Shown here: in pieces, positions 24,835 to 34,221 of the stretch
Numbering within the stretch: the first letter of the stretch is position 1
How the letters are laid out: each line of letters opens with the position of its first letter
Assembly: GCF_001713455.1 (NCBI RefSeq)
Contig: NZ_CP016464.1
Location: 2,156,001-2,220,000 of the forward strand
DNA length: 64,000 bases
Source of the DNA: Bosea sp. RAC05
GTDB lineage: Bacteria; Pseudomonadota; Alphaproteobacteria; Rhizobiales; Beijerinckiaceae
Direction of reading: 5' to 3'
Position numbers and translations under genes: made by a program
The notes under the pieces: model-generated
The model's database searches: none
What the model was told of the DNA's origin: nothing
What the model saw: the letters and a program-made list of their open reading frames with translations, nothing else

Positions 24835-26193
24835 TCAGCCGGCTTTCAGCGTCGCGGCGGGGAGCCGTACCGCAACCTCGAGGCCACCGGCCTGTCCTGT
24901 TGCGGGCGAGACGAAAGCGATCTCGGCGCCGACCCCTTGTGCGATCGCCTGGACGATCGAGAGGCCGAGCCCCGCCCCCTCGGCCATGGTCGTGCCGCGC
25001 ACGAAGCGCTGCGTCATCGCCGCGAGCATCACCGGTTCCAGAACCGGCCCGGGGCTGACGACGCTGAAGCGCCCGTCATCCGTCAGCGCCACACGCACCG
25101 GCTGGCTGGCGTCGCCATGCTTGAGGGCGTTCTCGATCAGATTGCGGGCCAGGATCGCGAAGGCGTCCAGATCCAGCGTCGAGACGAACCGGCCCGCCGG
25201 CGGCAGCGCGACGGCGACCGCGCCCTCGGCCGCCAGGTCGTCGAGGACGAGGCGCAGCGCCGGCACGAGGTCTTCAGGCGCTTCACCGATCAGACTGGCG
25301 CCCTCGGCCCGGGCGAGCTGGAGCAGTTTTTCCGACAGGCGCGCCAGCCGCTTGAGCGCACTTTCGATCTCGACCGTCCGGGCGCGGGCGGCGCCTTCCG
25401 GCAGTTCGGCTCTGAGACGCTGGGCCTGCGCCAGAGCAGCCGCCACCGGCGTGCGCAGTTCATGGGCGCTGTTGGCGGTGAAGCTGCGCTCGGCATCCAG
25501 CGCCCGGCGCACCCGCGCCATCAGCGCGTTCACCGCCTCGGCCACCGGAGCGATCTCCGAGGGGAGGTGGCTGACGGACACCGGCGCCAGATGACCGCTG
25601 CCCCGCGCCTCGATCTCGTGTCTAAAAGCCACGACCGGCCGCAAGGTGACCGCGACCAGCACCCAGGTCCCGGCGATGCCGAGCGGGAGCAGCAGGACCA
25701 GCGGCCAGGCGAGCAGCCTGATCGCATCGCGGACCGCCTTCTGGCGATGGCCGGGACGCTCGGCGGCGGTGACGACGATCGTCCCGCTGACGGCAATCTC
25801 GGTATAGAGCCGCGAACTCGGCCCGTCGCTGAAGCCATGGGCTGGGTTCGGCGGAAACTGGGCGAGATCGGCGTCGTGGGACTGCAGCAACCGGCGGCCC
25901 GACGCATCGCGCACGATGTAGGTGATGTACTCGCGGTGTGCGCCGACCGAGGCGATCCGTTGCGGATCGGACCCGGCATCCGCCTCGCGAGCGAGGATCT
26001 CGGTGTAGGCCAGCGGCAGGACCCGCTGCACCACCTCCTGCAGGGCGCTGTCGAAGACCTCGTCGATCTCCCGGCGCAACAGCAGGCCCGCGGCCACGGT
26101 CGCGAGCAGCCACAGCGCCATGACACCGCCCGTCAGCGCCAGCGCCAGCCGCCGCTGCAGGCTGCCCCTGGGCGGCCAGGCGACGTGCATCAT
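24835..26193 (-). CDS. Sensor histidine kinase (two-component system)
   Basis: This 452-residue kinase has two membrane segments (about 16-38 and 161-183) with a periplasmic sensor loop of some 120 residues between them. A HAMP-like linker, the H-box SAHELRTPV with His244, the N-box NLIENALKHG and the G-box GAGLGLSIVQA follow. This is the QseC/PhoQ-type design. ATG 26193 overlaps the response-regulator stop (ATGA). The signal is unknown; the target is probably the downstream flavin electron-transfer genes. Confidence 0.9.
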   Translation of the reverse strand: MMHVAWPPRGSLQRRLALALTGGVMALWLLATVAAGLLLRREIDEVFDSALQEVVQRVLPLAYTEILAREADAGSDPQRIASVGAHREYITYIVRDASGRRLLQSHDADLAQFPPNPAHGFSDGPSSRLYTEIAVSGTIVVTAAERPGHRQKAVRDAIRLLAWPLVLLLPLGIAGTWVLVAVTLRPVVAFRHEIEARGSGHLAPVSVSHLPSEIAPVAEAVNALMARVRRALDAERSFTANSAHELRTPVAAALAQAQRLRAELPEGAARARTVEIESALKRLARLSEKLLQLARAEGASLIGEAPEDLVPALRLVLDDLAAEGAVAVALPPAGRFVSTLDLDAFAILARNLIENALKHGDASQPVRVALTDDGRFSVVSPGPVLEPVMLAAMTQRFVRGTTMAEGAGLGLSIVQAIAQGVGAEIAFVSPATGQAGGLEVAVRLPAATLKAG

Positions 26194-26879
26194 GGCGGGC
26201 TCTTCCCGCAACCCGCCAGCGTGGCGGCGCCCAGCCGATAGCCCATGCCGCGAACGGTTTCGATCACCTCCGCCCCGAGCTTCTTGCGCAGGCGCCCGAC
26301 ATAGACCTCGATCGTGTTGCTCTCGACCTCGCTATCGAAGGTGTAGAGCCGCTCTTCGAGCAGTGCCTTGGAGAGCAGCATGGTCGGCCGCTGGATGAAG
26401 GCGTCGAACAGGGCCCATTCGCGCGCGGTCAGGGAGATCGAGTGGCCGTCCCGGACAATGCTGCGCGCCGCCAGATCCAGCGTCAGCCCGCCGATCTGCA
26501 TCAGCGGGTTCGGGTTGCCGCCATAGCGGCGCGCCACCGCGCTCAGGCGCGCCGAGAGCTCCGCCAGATCGAAGGGCTTGACCAGATAGTCGTCGGCGCC
26601 GGCATTGAGCCCGGCGATCCGGTCGGAGACCTGGTCGCGCGCCGTCAGGATGATCACTGCGGTCGTGTCGCCGGCCTGTCGGCGGGCGCGCAGGAAATCG
26701 AGACCGCGCCCGTCGGGCAGCATCAGATCGAGCAGGATCAGGTCGTAATGCGCCAGCCGGACAAACGCGCCAGCGTCCGCCAGCCGCTTCGCCCAGTCGA
26801 CGCCATGGCCGTCGGCGGCCACCTGGTCGCGCACGGCGGACCCCAGGATCGGGTCGTCCTCGACGAGGAGCACGCGCAT
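26190..26879 (-). CDS. OmpR-family response regulator
   Basis: This 229-residue regulator has the receiver acidic pair at Asp8/Asp9, phosphoacceptor Asp51 (LLDLMLPDG) and Lys101 (DDYLVKPFD), and a C-terminal winged helix with RLYTFDSEVESNTIEVYVGRLR. ATG 26879 has GGAAGG nine bases upstream; a longer reading is not needed. It is first of an operon with the kinase. Related TTCAG-N6-GTCAG boxes lie before this gene, before the DUF2271 gene and before the divergent PepSY gene, so it probably controls all three. Confidence 0.9.
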   Translation of the reverse strand: MRVLLVEDDPILGSAVRDQVAADGHGVDWAKRLADAGAFVRLAHYDLILLDLMLPDGRGLDFLRARRQAGDTTAVIILTARDQVSDRIAGLNAGADDYLVKPFDLAELSARLSAVARRYGGNPNPLMQIGGLTLDLAARSIVRDGHSISLTAREWALFDAFIQRPTMLLSKALLEERLYTFDSEVESNTIEVYVGRLRKKLGAEVIETVRGMGYRLGAATLAGCGKSPP

Positions 26880-26921
26880 GTCGTCATCTGCCTTCCGGAA
26901 CGGATACCCCCGGTTATGGCA

Positions 26922-26942
26922 CGAAGCTGACAGCGGGCTGAA
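26922..26942 (-). promoter_or_regulatory. Response-regulator box upstream of its own gene
   Basis: This is the second copy of the TTCAG-N6-GTCAGCTTCG box, on the minus strand, 43-63 bp upstream of the response-regulator start. It is nearly identical to the copy at 24796-24816 (19 of 21). Autoregulation is the simplest reading. Confidence 0.65.
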
Positions 26943-26959
26943 CGCATTCGCGCCGGCCA

Positions 26960-26980
26960 TTCAGGTGAGCGTCAGCTTGG
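26960..26980 (+). promoter_or_regulatory. Response-regulator box upstream of the PepSY gene
   Basis: This third copy lies on the plus strand and reads TTCAGGT, four variable bases, then GTCAGCTT. It is 46-66 bp upstream of the small PepSY gene at 27026 and points to it. It matches 16 of 21 positions of the DUF2271 box, with both half-sites kept. Confidence 0.6.
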
Positions 26981-27025
26981 CATGGTTGAAAGCGCCATCG
27001 CCGCCCTGCGCGGAGGAGACATCCG

Positions 27026-27301
27026 ATGAAGCCCGTCCTGTCCATCACGGCGCTGACGATCCTCGTCGGCCTGGCCGCTCCCGCCCTCGCCAGCCAGCGC
27101 TGTTCGGCGCCCATGGCGGAGTGGAAGCCACGAGAGGCGCTGGTCGAAAAGCTGCGCGCCGAAGGCTGGACCATCCGCCGGATCAAGACCGACGATGGCT
27201 GCTACAAGGTTCGCGCCGTCGATGCCGAGGGCCGCCGCGTCAAGGCGAAGTTCGACCCCGCCACGCTGGAGCGCGTCGTGCGGGACGGCGACGACGACTG
27301 A
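27026..27301 (+). CDS. Small exported PepSY-domain protein
   Basis: This 91-residue protein has a signal peptide (about 1-22, ending PALAS) and one PepSY repeat with the typical LRAEGWTIRRIKTDDGCYKVRAVDAEGRRV stretch split over residues 43-72. Such proteins are periplasmic and often sit beside two-component systems, where they may sense or inhibit. It is divergent from the response regulator and carries its own copy of the regulator box. A GGAGGAG lies seven bases before the ATG. Confidence 0.82.
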   Translation: MKPVLSITALTILVGLAAPALASQRCSAPMAEWKPREALVEKLRAEGWTIRRIKTDDGCYKVRAVDAEGRRVKAKFDPATLERVVRDGDDD

Positions 27302-27417
27302 CGTTTGATTGGCAGCAGTCACAGGCCGGGCGTCGCAGCGGACAAGTGCGGTCGTCCTGGTCCATGGTGCCCGCCGGGGACGGCTCCCGCCTCCGGAGAA
27401 CCGGAAGGACCGACATC

Positions 27418-28113
27418 ATGCACCCCCTTCACCGCGAGACCCATCTGGTCGATCGGATCGGCTGGCTGCGGGCCGCCGTGCTCGGCGCCAATGACGGCAT
27501 CATCTCGACGGCGAGCCTCGTCGTCGGCGTCGCCGCCGCCGCCAAGAGCGCCGACGAGGTCATGGTCGCGGGCGTGGCCGGGCTCGTCGCCGGCGCGATG
27601 TCGATGGCGGCCGGCGAATATGTCTCCGTCAGCTCGCAGTCCGACACCGAGCAGGCCGATATGGGCCGCGAGCGCCGCGAACTCGCCGAGCAGCCCGCGG
27701 CCGAACTCGCCGAACTGACCCAGATCTATGTCGATCGTGGCGTCGAGCCGGGTCTGGCCCGGCAAGTCGCCGAGCAGATGACGGCGAAGGACGCCTTCGC
27801 GGCGCATGCGCGCGACGAGCTGGGACTCGCCGGTCACACCATCGCGCGGCCCGTCCAGGCGGCCGTGACCTCGGCCGCCACCTTCGCGGGCGGTGCCGCC
27901 ATCCCCCTGGCGATCGCCGTCATGGCGCCCGCCGGCTCGATCAGCTGGGCGGTCTCGGGCGGCTCGCTGGTCTGCCTGGCCCTGCTGGGAGCGCTCGGCG
28001 CCCGCATCGGCGGCGCCGACCTCGCCAGGCCGACGATCCGCGTCACCTTCTGGGGCGCCTTCGCCATGGCCGCGACCTGGGGCATCGGCGCGCTTGTCGG
28101 GCATGCCGTTTGA
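27418..28113 (+). CDS. VIT1/CCC1-family iron/manganese transporter
   Basis: This 231-residue membrane protein has the family start HRETHLVDRIGWLRAAVLGANDG and the following MSMAAGEYVSVSSQSDTE segment. It has about five membrane helices, with the acidic metal-binding region (DMGRERRELAE to FAAHARDELG) between the second and third. Members move Fe(II) or Mn(II) out of the cytoplasm. ATG 27418 has GGAAGG upstream. It follows the PepSY gene on the same strand, so a link between metal handling and the redox locus is possible but unproved. Confidence 0.9.
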   Translation: MHPLHRETHLVDRIGWLRAAVLGANDGIISTASLVVGVAAAAKSADEVMVAGVAGLVAGAMSMAAGEYVSVSSQSDTEQADMGRERRELAEQPAAELAELTQIYVDRGVEPGLARQVAEQMTAKDAFAAHARDELGLAGHTIARPVQAAVTSAATFAGGAAIPLAIAVMAPAGSISWAVSGGSLVCLALLGALGARIGGADLARPTIRVTFWGAFAMAATWGIGALVGHAV

Positions 28114-28454
28114 GCGGCGATCCCTGTGACAGTTGCGGCGTCGCTGCAGCCACCGGCGGGCTGGCCCAGACCACTCCCCACTGGTTGACGACGCCGATCC
28201 CTCCGGGCATCGCCATGCCGGACGAGGGCCAGACTTGGCTGGGCCCGCTGACGTTCTTTCACGGCTTTCCGGATGCGCAAGCCGCCGCCAGGATCTGCGA
28301 CAGCCAGACGCGCTCCATGCTGCAGACGGCTCCGGACTGTCCGCAGGTCGGCAGCCTCGACAAGGGCAGGGACATGCCGTTCCGGCTTGATGGCCCGCTC
28401 GATTCCTGGTTCGACAAGCCCTGGGGGCTAGGCGGGATCGAGCGCTTCGACTGA
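28110..28454 (+). CDS. Hypothetical protein
   Basis: A 114-residue frame starts at TTG 28110, overlapping the transporter stop, or at ATG 28216 for a 79-residue product. Third codon positions are GC-rich as in real genes here. No known domain or membrane segment is seen; there are four Cys in all, two of them close together near the N-terminus (CDSCG). I do not recognise it. It ends just before the convergent cytochrome gene. Confidence 0.45.
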   Translation: MSGDPCDSCGVAAATGGLAQTTPHWLTTPIPPGIAMPDEGQTWLGPLTFFHGFPDAQAAARICDSQTRSMLQTAPDCPQVGSLDKGRDMPFRLDGPLDSWFDKPWGLGGIERFD

Positions 28455-28495
28455 CGCGAAACCCGCCTCGGTCGAGGCCGGGGGGGGCCGGCGCC

Positions 28496-30904
28496 TTACG
28501 GGCGCGCCAGCCTCGCGGCGAGGCGCGCCAGCTCGGCATCATCAGGGCGCAGGCGTGATAGGCGACCGGCCAGATCCGCGGCGCCGGCGAGATCGCGCCG
28601 CGCCTGCGCGTCGGCGAGCAGCGCGCCGAGCAGGGCCGCATGGAAGGGGTTCGCCTGAAGCGCGCTGCGCAGGACCTGGCGTCCCTGTTCCGGCTGGCCG
28701 AGCGATTGCAGCGCAACGCCATGGACATAGGCCAGCTGCGCATCGCGCGGGCCGAGCCGCGAGGCCAAAGCGAGGCTCTCCAACGCCTCGGGATAGCGAC
28801 GCTGCCGCACCAGCGCGAGGCCGAGCGCATGATGCGGATAGGGCTCTTTCGGCGCCAGCGCGATCGCCTGCCGGAGCACCGCCTCGCCCTCCGGATCGCG
28901 TCCGCGCTGGCGCAGCAGGTCGGCCAGATTGACCGCGAGATCGACGGCCGCGGGATCGAGCGCCAGACCGGCGCGCAGCTCGGCCTCCGCCGCGTCCGGC
29001 CTGCCCCTGCGGATGAGATAGAGCGCCAGGGCGGCCCGCGCCTCGGGCCGGTCGGCATTGAGCGCCTGCGCCGCCTCGAACGCGGCGAAGGCGCGGGTCA
29101 GCTGGCCGCGAACCGGCTCCGACACGGTTTCGGGCGAGATGTCGGCCAGGGCCTGGGCGGCTTCGATCCGCACCCCGAGGACGGGATCGGCCAGACGCTC
29201 CTGCGCCCAGCGCAGGCGGATCTCGGCGGGCTGCGGCGAGAGGTTGCGCAAGGCGGCGATCCGCACGATCGGGTCCGGGTCGTCGAGGCCGAGACGGATG
29301 ACGCCTTCGGTGGCGATGGCGGGCAGCCGTCCGAGTTCGCTCTGTGCGGTTGCCCGCACGATCCCGGGGATCTGCGGGTTGCTCGCCAGCGCAATCAGCG
29401 GCGCGCGGGCCGCTGGATCTCCCCGGCGCGCATCGTGAAACGCTCTGGCATGGTCCTGAAAGCCTTTCCGTTGCGGCCCGTGCCACGCCACCACGGCCTC
29501 CGCGGCCCATTGCGCCGGCTTGTCCGCATGGCAGCTGTTGCAGCTGTTGGGGACCCCGAGGCTCACCGTCAGGTCGGGCCGCGGAACCCGGAATGAATGG
29601 TCATGGCGCTTGTCGACGACCATGTAGGTCCGCGCCGGCATATGGCAGGTGATGCAGTCGGGCGCCCCCCGGCCGGGTTGGTGCCCGGTATGCGTGGCGG
29701 CCTCGAAACGCTGCCGGTCGTGACACTGGCTGCAGACCAGTGGCCCCTCCGCCTTCAGCCTGCCGGAGTGAACGTCGTGGCAGTCGCTGCAGATCACGCC
29801 CTTCGCGTGCATCTTGCTCTGCCGGAAGGTCTGGTCGGTGAAGACCTCGTCGATCATCTGCCCGTCCGCTTCGAACAGGCCGCTCGTCAGCAGGGCCGGG
29901 AGGTGCGTGTCGGCGATCGAGCGCCCCGGCTTCCAGTCTTCCGAGATCGTGCCGCGCCGCTGGTGGCAGCGGGCGCAGGTCTCGACCTCGTCGCCCGGCG
30001 GGCGCGCGACGTGCGCGGCCGGGCTGCCCGTCGCCGGATCGGGCGTCCAGTCGACCGCCCCTCTCCGGGCTGCTGCCGCCTCGAACCCCTTCAGGACGGG
30101 GTCGCCGGTCCTGCCGGCCGCGGCCCAGGCGAGGTGGCCGGCAGCGGGCCCATGGCAGCTCTCGCAGCCGATGCTGACCTCGGAATAGGTCGTCCGAAAG
30201 CTGTTGGAGGCGGCGTCATAGCCCTTCTTCACCGCGGTCGAATGGCACTCCGCACACATGAAGTTCCAGTTCTGCATCCGGCCGGTCCAGTGCAGGGCGT
30301 CGCCGGGCGGAAACGACTGCTCGCCATAGACATGGAACCAGCGTTGTCCGCCCTGCGCCTGCGGGCGCGTATCCCAGGCCCAGGGCAGCGCCTGCAGCCG
30401 GCCATCGGGGAAGGTGACGAGGTATTGCTGGAGCGGCCGCCAGCCGAAGCTGTGGCTGATCGCGAAGCTTTCCGGCTTGCCGTCCTTCCCCTGCGTCTCG
30501 ACCAGGAAACGTTCGCCCTCGCGCCGAAACCGGGCCGTCTCGCCGTGATGCGCGATGGCGACATCGGAAAAATCGCCGAGAACGCTCTGAGGCGTCGCCA
30601 CGGCCATCGCCTTGGCGTGGTCCGATCCCTGCCAGTCGGCAAGCGTCGTCGCATGGCAGGCAGCGCAGGCCTGGGAGCCGACATAACCTGCCGGCGTATG
30701 GGGCGTCAGTTGCCCGATGCCGGATTCCGCGCCCATGGCCGGCGGCCTGGCCTGGGCCTGCGCCTGGTCCCGACGCGCGGTCTCGCCCTGGAGCAGCCCC
30801 ATCGCGAGGACCAGCAGCGCGGCCAGGACGCTGCCGGCGACGCCATGCGCGAGCGGGCTCGGCCTCCACCGCCTCAACCGTGCCAGGTCCGCCACGAACG
30901 CCAA
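28496..30904 (-). CDS. Eight-heme cytochrome c with C-terminal TPR-like repeats
   Basis: This 802-residue protein has one membrane/signal segment (about 19-40) and eight CxxCH heme sites: CAACH (80-84), CAECH, CESCH, CARCH, CSDCH, CSQCH, CITCH and CNSCH, all in the first 500 residues. A HEAT-like stretch and tetratricopeptide-like repeats fill the C-terminal third. It should be extracytosolic, passing electrons and binding partners through the repeats. It follows an outer-membrane protein gene by 12 bp. Its partner oxidoreductase is unknown; the flavin transfer locus upstream is a candidate. Confidence 0.88.
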   Translation of the reverse strand: MAFVADLARLRRWRPSPLAHGVAGSVLAALLVLAMGLLQGETARRDQAQAQARPPAMGAESGIGQLTPHTPAGYVGSQACAACHATTLADWQGSDHAKAMAVATPQSVLGDFSDVAIAHHGETARFRREGERFLVETQGKDGKPESFAISHSFGWRPLQQYLVTFPDGRLQALPWAWDTRPQAQGGQRWFHVYGEQSFPPGDALHWTGRMQNWNFMCAECHSTAVKKGYDAASNSFRTTYSEVSIGCESCHGPAAGHLAWAAAGRTGDPVLKGFEAAAARRGAVDWTPDPATGSPAAHVARPPGDEVETCARCHQRRGTISEDWKPGRSIADTHLPALLTSGLFEADGQMIDEVFTDQTFRQSKMHAKGVICSDCHDVHSGRLKAEGPLVCSQCHDRQRFEAATHTGHQPGRGAPDCITCHMPARTYMVVDKRHDHSFRVPRPDLTVSLGVPNSCNSCHADKPAQWAAEAVVAWHGPQRKGFQDHARAFHDARRGDPAARAPLIALASNPQIPGIVRATAQSELGRLPAIATEGVIRLGLDDPDPIVRIAALRNLSPQPAEIRLRWAQERLADPVLGVRIEAAQALADISPETVSEPVRGQLTRAFAAFEAAQALNADRPEARAALALYLIRRGRPDAAEAELRAGLALDPAAVDLAVNLADLLRQRGRDPEGEAVLRQAIALAPKEPYPHHALGLALVRQRRYPEALESLALASRLGPRDAQLAYVHGVALQSLGQPEQGRQVLRSALQANPFHAALLGALLADAQARRDLAGAADLAGRLSRLRPDDAELARLAARLARP

Positions 30905-30916
30905 AGCCGACGCGCG

Positions 30917-31801
30917 CTAGAACCGCACGCTCAAGCCCAGCACGGGGCCGTGCTGCAACATGTCGAACTCGTAGCGGGACAGCCCCGAGCCCTGGACGTA
31001 ATCGACATAGAGGGCCTTGTAGCCGATCACCGCCGAATAGGTGACGCCGTTCGTCGTCTTGAAGTCGTAGGCATAGGTCGCCAGCGCCTGCCAGGTGAAC
31101 TTGCTGCCGCCCGCGCCGAGATCGCCGCGAAAGGCGAGGTGGTGGTTGGGCGCCAGCGAAACGCGCGCCCGGATGCCGGCGAAGGCGTCGATCCAGTCGA
31201 CGGATCCCGACCGGGCGATGGCGCGGCCCCGGCCGATGGAAAGATCGCCCAGATTGACCGTCGTGGCGATGTCCAGCCCGAGATCGAGCTTCTGGTACCA
31301 GTAGCGCGCACCGGCGAGCACATCGATGGCGACCGGACCCACGCTCCCGATCTCGTAGGCCGCACCCGCCTCGAGGATCGCCATCTGGAATTGCATGTCG
31401 ACCGCGGCTCCGACCGCCGCGCCGACACCGGGGGCGGGGCCTCTGGTCCTCAGCCCCGAGCGCTCGATCGTGATCTTCTCGCCGATCACATCTCCAAACA
31501 GTGCGAGGCGACCATTGCGCGCTTCCATGTTGAGCATCAGGGCGACCAGCGAGCCGCCTTCACCGACTGTGCTTTCGATGATGTCGATGAAGCTCGCATT
31601 CACATCGACGCCGCGGCCACGGACCACCTGCGAGCCGTTGAGCGAGGTCAGCCAGCCATAGGGCGTGACGCGGAAGGTCCAGCCGGGAACGAAGCTCGGC
31701 GGCGCCGGCTGCGCGCGCGGAGGCACCAGATCTGCCGCCACGACGGGACCGGCGAGCAGCATGGCCCCTGCCCAGACGGTCAGTCTCTTCCGCATCGACA
31801 T
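30917..31801 (-). CDS. Outer-membrane beta-barrel protein
   Basis: The protein, about 294 residues, has a signal peptide (to about residue 22, PVVAA) and alternating beta-rich segments. It ends in GLSVRF with the terminal Phe that marks outer-membrane barrels. ATG 31801 has GGGGGAAA just before it. I do not recognise the exact family. It lies between the arylsulfatase and the multiheme cytochrome genes on the same strand; a porin or conduit role is inference. Confidence 0.7.
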   Translation of the reverse strand: MSMRKRLTVWAGAMLLAGPVVAADLVPPRAQPAPPSFVPGWTFRVTPYGWLTSLNGSQVVRGRGVDVNASFIDIIESTVGEGGSLVALMLNMEARNGRLALFGDVIGEKITIERSGLRTRGPAPGVGAAVGAAVDMQFQMAILEAGAAYEIGSVGPVAIDVLAGARYWYQKLDLGLDIATTVNLGDLSIGRGRAIARSGSVDWIDAFAGIRARVSLAPNHHLAFRGDLGAGGSKFTWQALATYAYDFKTTNGVTYSAVIGYKALYVDYVQGSGLSRYEFDMLQHGPVLGLSVRF

Positions 31802-31854
31802 CGTTTCCCCCAAGCCGCTTTCTGTGCCTGCTCCCGCATGGAAGCCTTTGATGA

Positions 31855-34221
31855 CTATTTCGGATCCTGGACACTGACGGTCAGCTTGGGGATCCGCCCG
31901 GTGAAGCGCGACCGTGATTCAGAGCCGATCGCTTCGACGACGGGTGTTCCGAGATCGATCCCGATATCGGCCGTCTCGTCGCCGGAGAACATGCTGGGTT
32001 GGGTCATCGGAATGCGACCCTCGCCGACCTTCTCCCCGTTGACGAAGAGCGTGCCGAGCCCGCCCTTGGCCTTGCCACCACCGTCATAGTCGAACTGGAA
32101 GCGCAGTTCGGCCTTGCCGGGCGCGAGCTTGTTCGATGCGGCGATGGTCGTGCGCTGCAATCCGAGGAAGTTGTAGTCATAAGCCGGCACGCCATCCTTC
32201 ACATAGAGCGACCAGCCGCCGAACCGGCCCCCCTGCGAGACCAGGGTCCCGTTCGCTCCACTGTCGGGGACGACGATCTCGGCGGTGATGGTCTTGGACC
32301 GGTTCTTCACATTGACGAAGGCCCCCTCCATGATCCCGACCATGCCTTCGGCAAGGGTCAGCGTCCGCCGCGGACCCATCAGGTCGGGCCGGCCGGCAGC
32401 GACCGGATCGAACCGCTCCAGCGTACGGTCGTCCATCGGCAACGCGCCGTATTTGGCGGCTTCCTTCAGGAACAGAGCCTCCATCTCAGCGAGCTTCTTC
32501 GGGTTCGTCGCGGCGAGGTTGTTGGCGAGGCTGAAGTCGCGGCGGACGTCGAACAATTCCCAGGCAGAATTGTCCTGCAGGCTGCGGCGCGGCTTCTGCT
32601 CCCACGGGGCCCGGTGGAGCGTGCGGGCAAACCAGCCGTCATGATAGATGGCGCGGTTGCCGGCGATCTCGAAATACTGCGTCTTGTGCCGCTCGGGCGC
32701 CGTCGCGTTCTCGAAGGCATAGGCCATGCTGGTGCCGTGCATCGGGATCTGCTTGACGCCGTTCACCGATTTCGGCTCGGGCAGTCCGATGGCCTCGAGG
32801 ATCGTCGGCGCGACGTCGATCACGTGGCTGAACTGGGTCCGGACCTGGTTGCGGGCCTTGATGCCCTTGGGCCAGGAGACCACGACACCGTTGCGCGTGC
32901 CGCCGAAATCCGACGGCATCTGCTTCAGCCAGCTGAACGGGCTGTTGAAGGCGATCGCCCAGCCCGACGCCATATGAGGGTAGGTGTCCGGCCCCCCCCA
33001 TTTGTCGATGTATTTGAGCATGTCCTCGATTTTTTCTGGCACGGCGTTGAAATAGGTGTTCTCGTTGAAGAGACCGTTCTGGCCGCCTTCGCCGCTGGTG
33101 CCGTTGTCGCCCGCCACATAGAAGACGAGCGTGTTGTCGGCCTGGCCGATCTCCTCGAAGGCCTTGAGCATGCGGCCGACCTCGAAATCGGTGTATTCGA
33201 CGAAGGCTGCGAACACCTCCGCCTGCCGCGTGAACAGGCGCTTCTCGTCGGCCGAGAGCGTGTCCCAATCCTTGATCGCGGGCGGCTTCGGCGCGAGCTT
33301 CGTCCCCTTGGGCACGACGCCCAGCGCGATCTGCCGGGCGAGCGATTCCTCACGGATCTTGTCCCAGCCCTGATCGAACTTGCCCTTCCAGCGCTCGATC
33401 CAGGCCCTGGGGACATGGTGGGGCGCATGGGTGGCGCCCGGCGCGAAATAGACGAAGGAGGGACGCTCCGGGGTCAGCGCCTTCTGGTACTTGATCCAGG
33501 CGCGCGCCTTCTCGGTCATGTCGGTCATGAAATGGTAGTTCGGGTCATCTGGCCGTTCCACCACCGCCGTCCCGTCGTAGAGGAACGGGGCCCACTGGTT
33601 GGTCTCGCCGCCGATGAAGCCGTAGAATTTGTCGAAGCCCTGGCGCGTCGGCCAGCGGTCGAACGGGCCGGCGACGCTGGCCTCCCAGGCCGCGGTTTCA
33701 TGCCATTTGCCGAAGGCCGCCGTCGCATAGCCATTCAACCGCAGCATCTCCGCCAACGGTGCGGTCGAGCTCGGAACCTGCCCGGTATTGCCGGGGAAGG
33801 AGGTCGCCAGTTCCGTGATGAAGCCCATGTTCACGGTGTGGTGGTTGCGGCCGGATTTGAGCGCGGCGCGTGTCGGCGAGCACAGCGCCGTCGTGTGGAA
33901 ATTGTTGAAGCGCAGGCCGTTCTCGGCGAGCTGGTCGAGCGTGCGCGTCCCGATCGGCCCGCCGAAGGTGCTGGGAGCGCCGAAGCCGAGGTCGTCGATC
34001 AGCACGATCACGACATTGGGGGCACCGGCCGGGGCCTTCACCTCGAACCGGGGCGGAGGCGTCACCTTGCGTGCGTCGATCTCCGTGTAGACCGGGCGCT
34101 TGGGCTCCGCAATCGGCAGGGACGTGCGATCGGGCGTCGTGGTGCGAGGCTGCGAGACGGCGGGCGCGCCGTGGAGCGCCGTAGCGACCGCGAGCAGCGT
34201 CAGAGTCCTGATGGTCGTCAT
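31855..34221 (-). CDS. Arylsulfatase (Cys-type, exported)
   Basis: The 788-residue sulfatase hydrolyses sulfate esters. It has a Sec signal peptide (about 1-23), metal ligands Asp76/Asp77 (VLIDDLG), the formylglycine motif C114-S-P-T-R with the following GRNHH stretch, and VAGDNGTSGEGG with the second metal pair. ATG 34221 follows GGAGGTC. The C-terminal 200 residues form an extra domain beyond the usual 550-residue enzyme. A sulfatase-maturing enzyme is not in the window. It precedes the outer-membrane protein gene by 53 bp. Confidence 0.9.
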   Translation of the reverse strand: MTTIRTLTLLAVATALHGAPAVSQPRTTTPDRTSLPIAEPKRPVYTEIDARKVTPPPRFEVKAPAGAPNVVIVLIDDLGFGAPSTFGGPIGTRTLDQLAENGLRFNNFHTTALCSPTRAALKSGRNHHTVNMGFITELATSFPGNTGQVPSSTAPLAEMLRLNGYATAAFGKWHETAAWEASVAGPFDRWPTRQGFDKFYGFIGGETNQWAPFLYDGTAVVERPDDPNYHFMTDMTEKARAWIKYQKALTPERPSFVYFAPGATHAPHHVPRAWIERWKGKFDQGWDKIREESLARQIALGVVPKGTKLAPKPPAIKDWDTLSADEKRLFTRQAEVFAAFVEYTDFEVGRMLKAFEEIGQADNTLVFYVAGDNGTSGEGGQNGLFNENTYFNAVPEKIEDMLKYIDKWGGPDTYPHMASGWAIAFNSPFSWLKQMPSDFGGTRNGVVVSWPKGIKARNQVRTQFSHVIDVAPTILEAIGLPEPKSVNGVKQIPMHGTSMAYAFENATAPERHKTQYFEIAGNRAIYHDGWFARTLHRAPWEQKPRRSLQDNSAWELFDVRRDFSLANNLAATNPKKLAEMEALFLKEAAKYGALPMDDRTLERFDPVAAGRPDLMGPRRTLTLAEGMVGIMEGAFVNVKNRSKTITAEIVVPDSGANGTLVSQGGRFGGWSLYVKDGVPAYDYNFLGLQRTTIAASNKLAPGKAELRFQFDYDGGGKAKGGLGTLFVNGEKVGEGRIPMTQPSMFSGDETADIGIDLGTPVVEAIGSESRSRFTGRIPKLTVSVQDPK

